From Kaistella jeonii (lineage in GTDB: Bacteria; Bacteroidota; Bacteroidia; Flavobacteriales; Weeksellaceae), in the NCBI RefSeq assembly GCF_000812865.1, contig NZ_JSYL01000002.1, positions 434,001 through 498,000 on the forward strand: 64,000 nt of DNA, read 5' to 3'. The notes beneath the pieces are model-generated. The model made no database searches, had not been told where the DNA came from, and saw nothing but the letters and a program-made list of their open reading frames with translations. The translations under genes were made by a program, and so were the position numbers. Below are positions 64,000 to 64,000 of the stretch, one piece after another; positions within the stretch are counted from its first letter, which is position 1, and every line of letters begins with the position of its first letter.

Positions 64000-64000
64000 A

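Noticed and set aside
1..64000. CRISPR array, insertion sequences or integrase genes
   Set aside because: No regular spaced repeats, transposase or integrase reading frames were found on either strand.

Overview
This 64 kb window looks like chromosomal DNA of a flavobacterium, most likely of the Chryseobacterium/Kaistella/Epilithonimonas group (Weeksellaceae). The evidence is an AT-rich genome, SusC/SusD nutrient uptake genes, a bacillithiol synthesis gene (bshC), a GYDIA-type GHMP kinase, a GldL-like small membrane protein, several Bacteroidota promoters (TAnnTTTG at -7, best example TTTG-N19-TATATTTG upstream of rimP), and weak or absent Shine-Dalgarno sequences with several TTG starts. The genus is an inference; no rRNA or tRNA was seen.

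Layout. (1) 135-6990: a complete type I restriction-modification operon (hsdM, hsdS, hsdR), then a gene with an RN-x3-H HEPN-type motif and a strong terminator. (2) 7036-16679: minus-strand housekeeping and envelope genes: GldL-like protein, VTT/DedA-like membrane protein, M48 metalloprotease, ATP-type PEP carboxykinase, GHMP kinase, fabD, a four-LysM protein with a periplasmic-binding fold, and bshC. (3) 16685-23360: a putative porin and a SusC/SusD pair. (4) 23531-28441: the infB-nusA-rimP translation/transcription operon with a well-defined promoter and a leader hairpin. (5) 28493-56073: a large surface-polysaccharide locus. (6) 56166-63999: carbonic anhydrase, pth, mfd and several small exported proteins, including a short protein with PBCV-type basic adaptor repeats.

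The polysaccharide locus fits ABC-transporter-dependent export. ugd would make UDP-glucuronate. The Wzm/Wzt-type pair, whose ATPase has a C-terminal extension, would export the finished chain. About ten glycosyltransferases, an FkbM methyltransferase, an AsnB-type amidotransferase, acyltransferases and two left-handed beta-helix acetyltransferases would build and decorate it. In its middle lies an opposite-strand block (43347-50495) in which FkbH, an acyl carrier protein, a MaoC hotdog enzyme and a short-chain dehydrogenase are packed next to an MBOAT acyltransferase and an SGNH-like membrane protein. I read this as a self-contained pathway that makes an ACP-bound acyl unit and places it on the exported glycan. 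It is the most interesting system in the window. Two decayed gene remnants in the same locus (a glycosyltransferase near 34893-35123 and an acyltransferase tail at 42214-42411) show that the locus has been remodelled.

No CRISPR array, insertion sequence, tRNA or rRNA was recognised.
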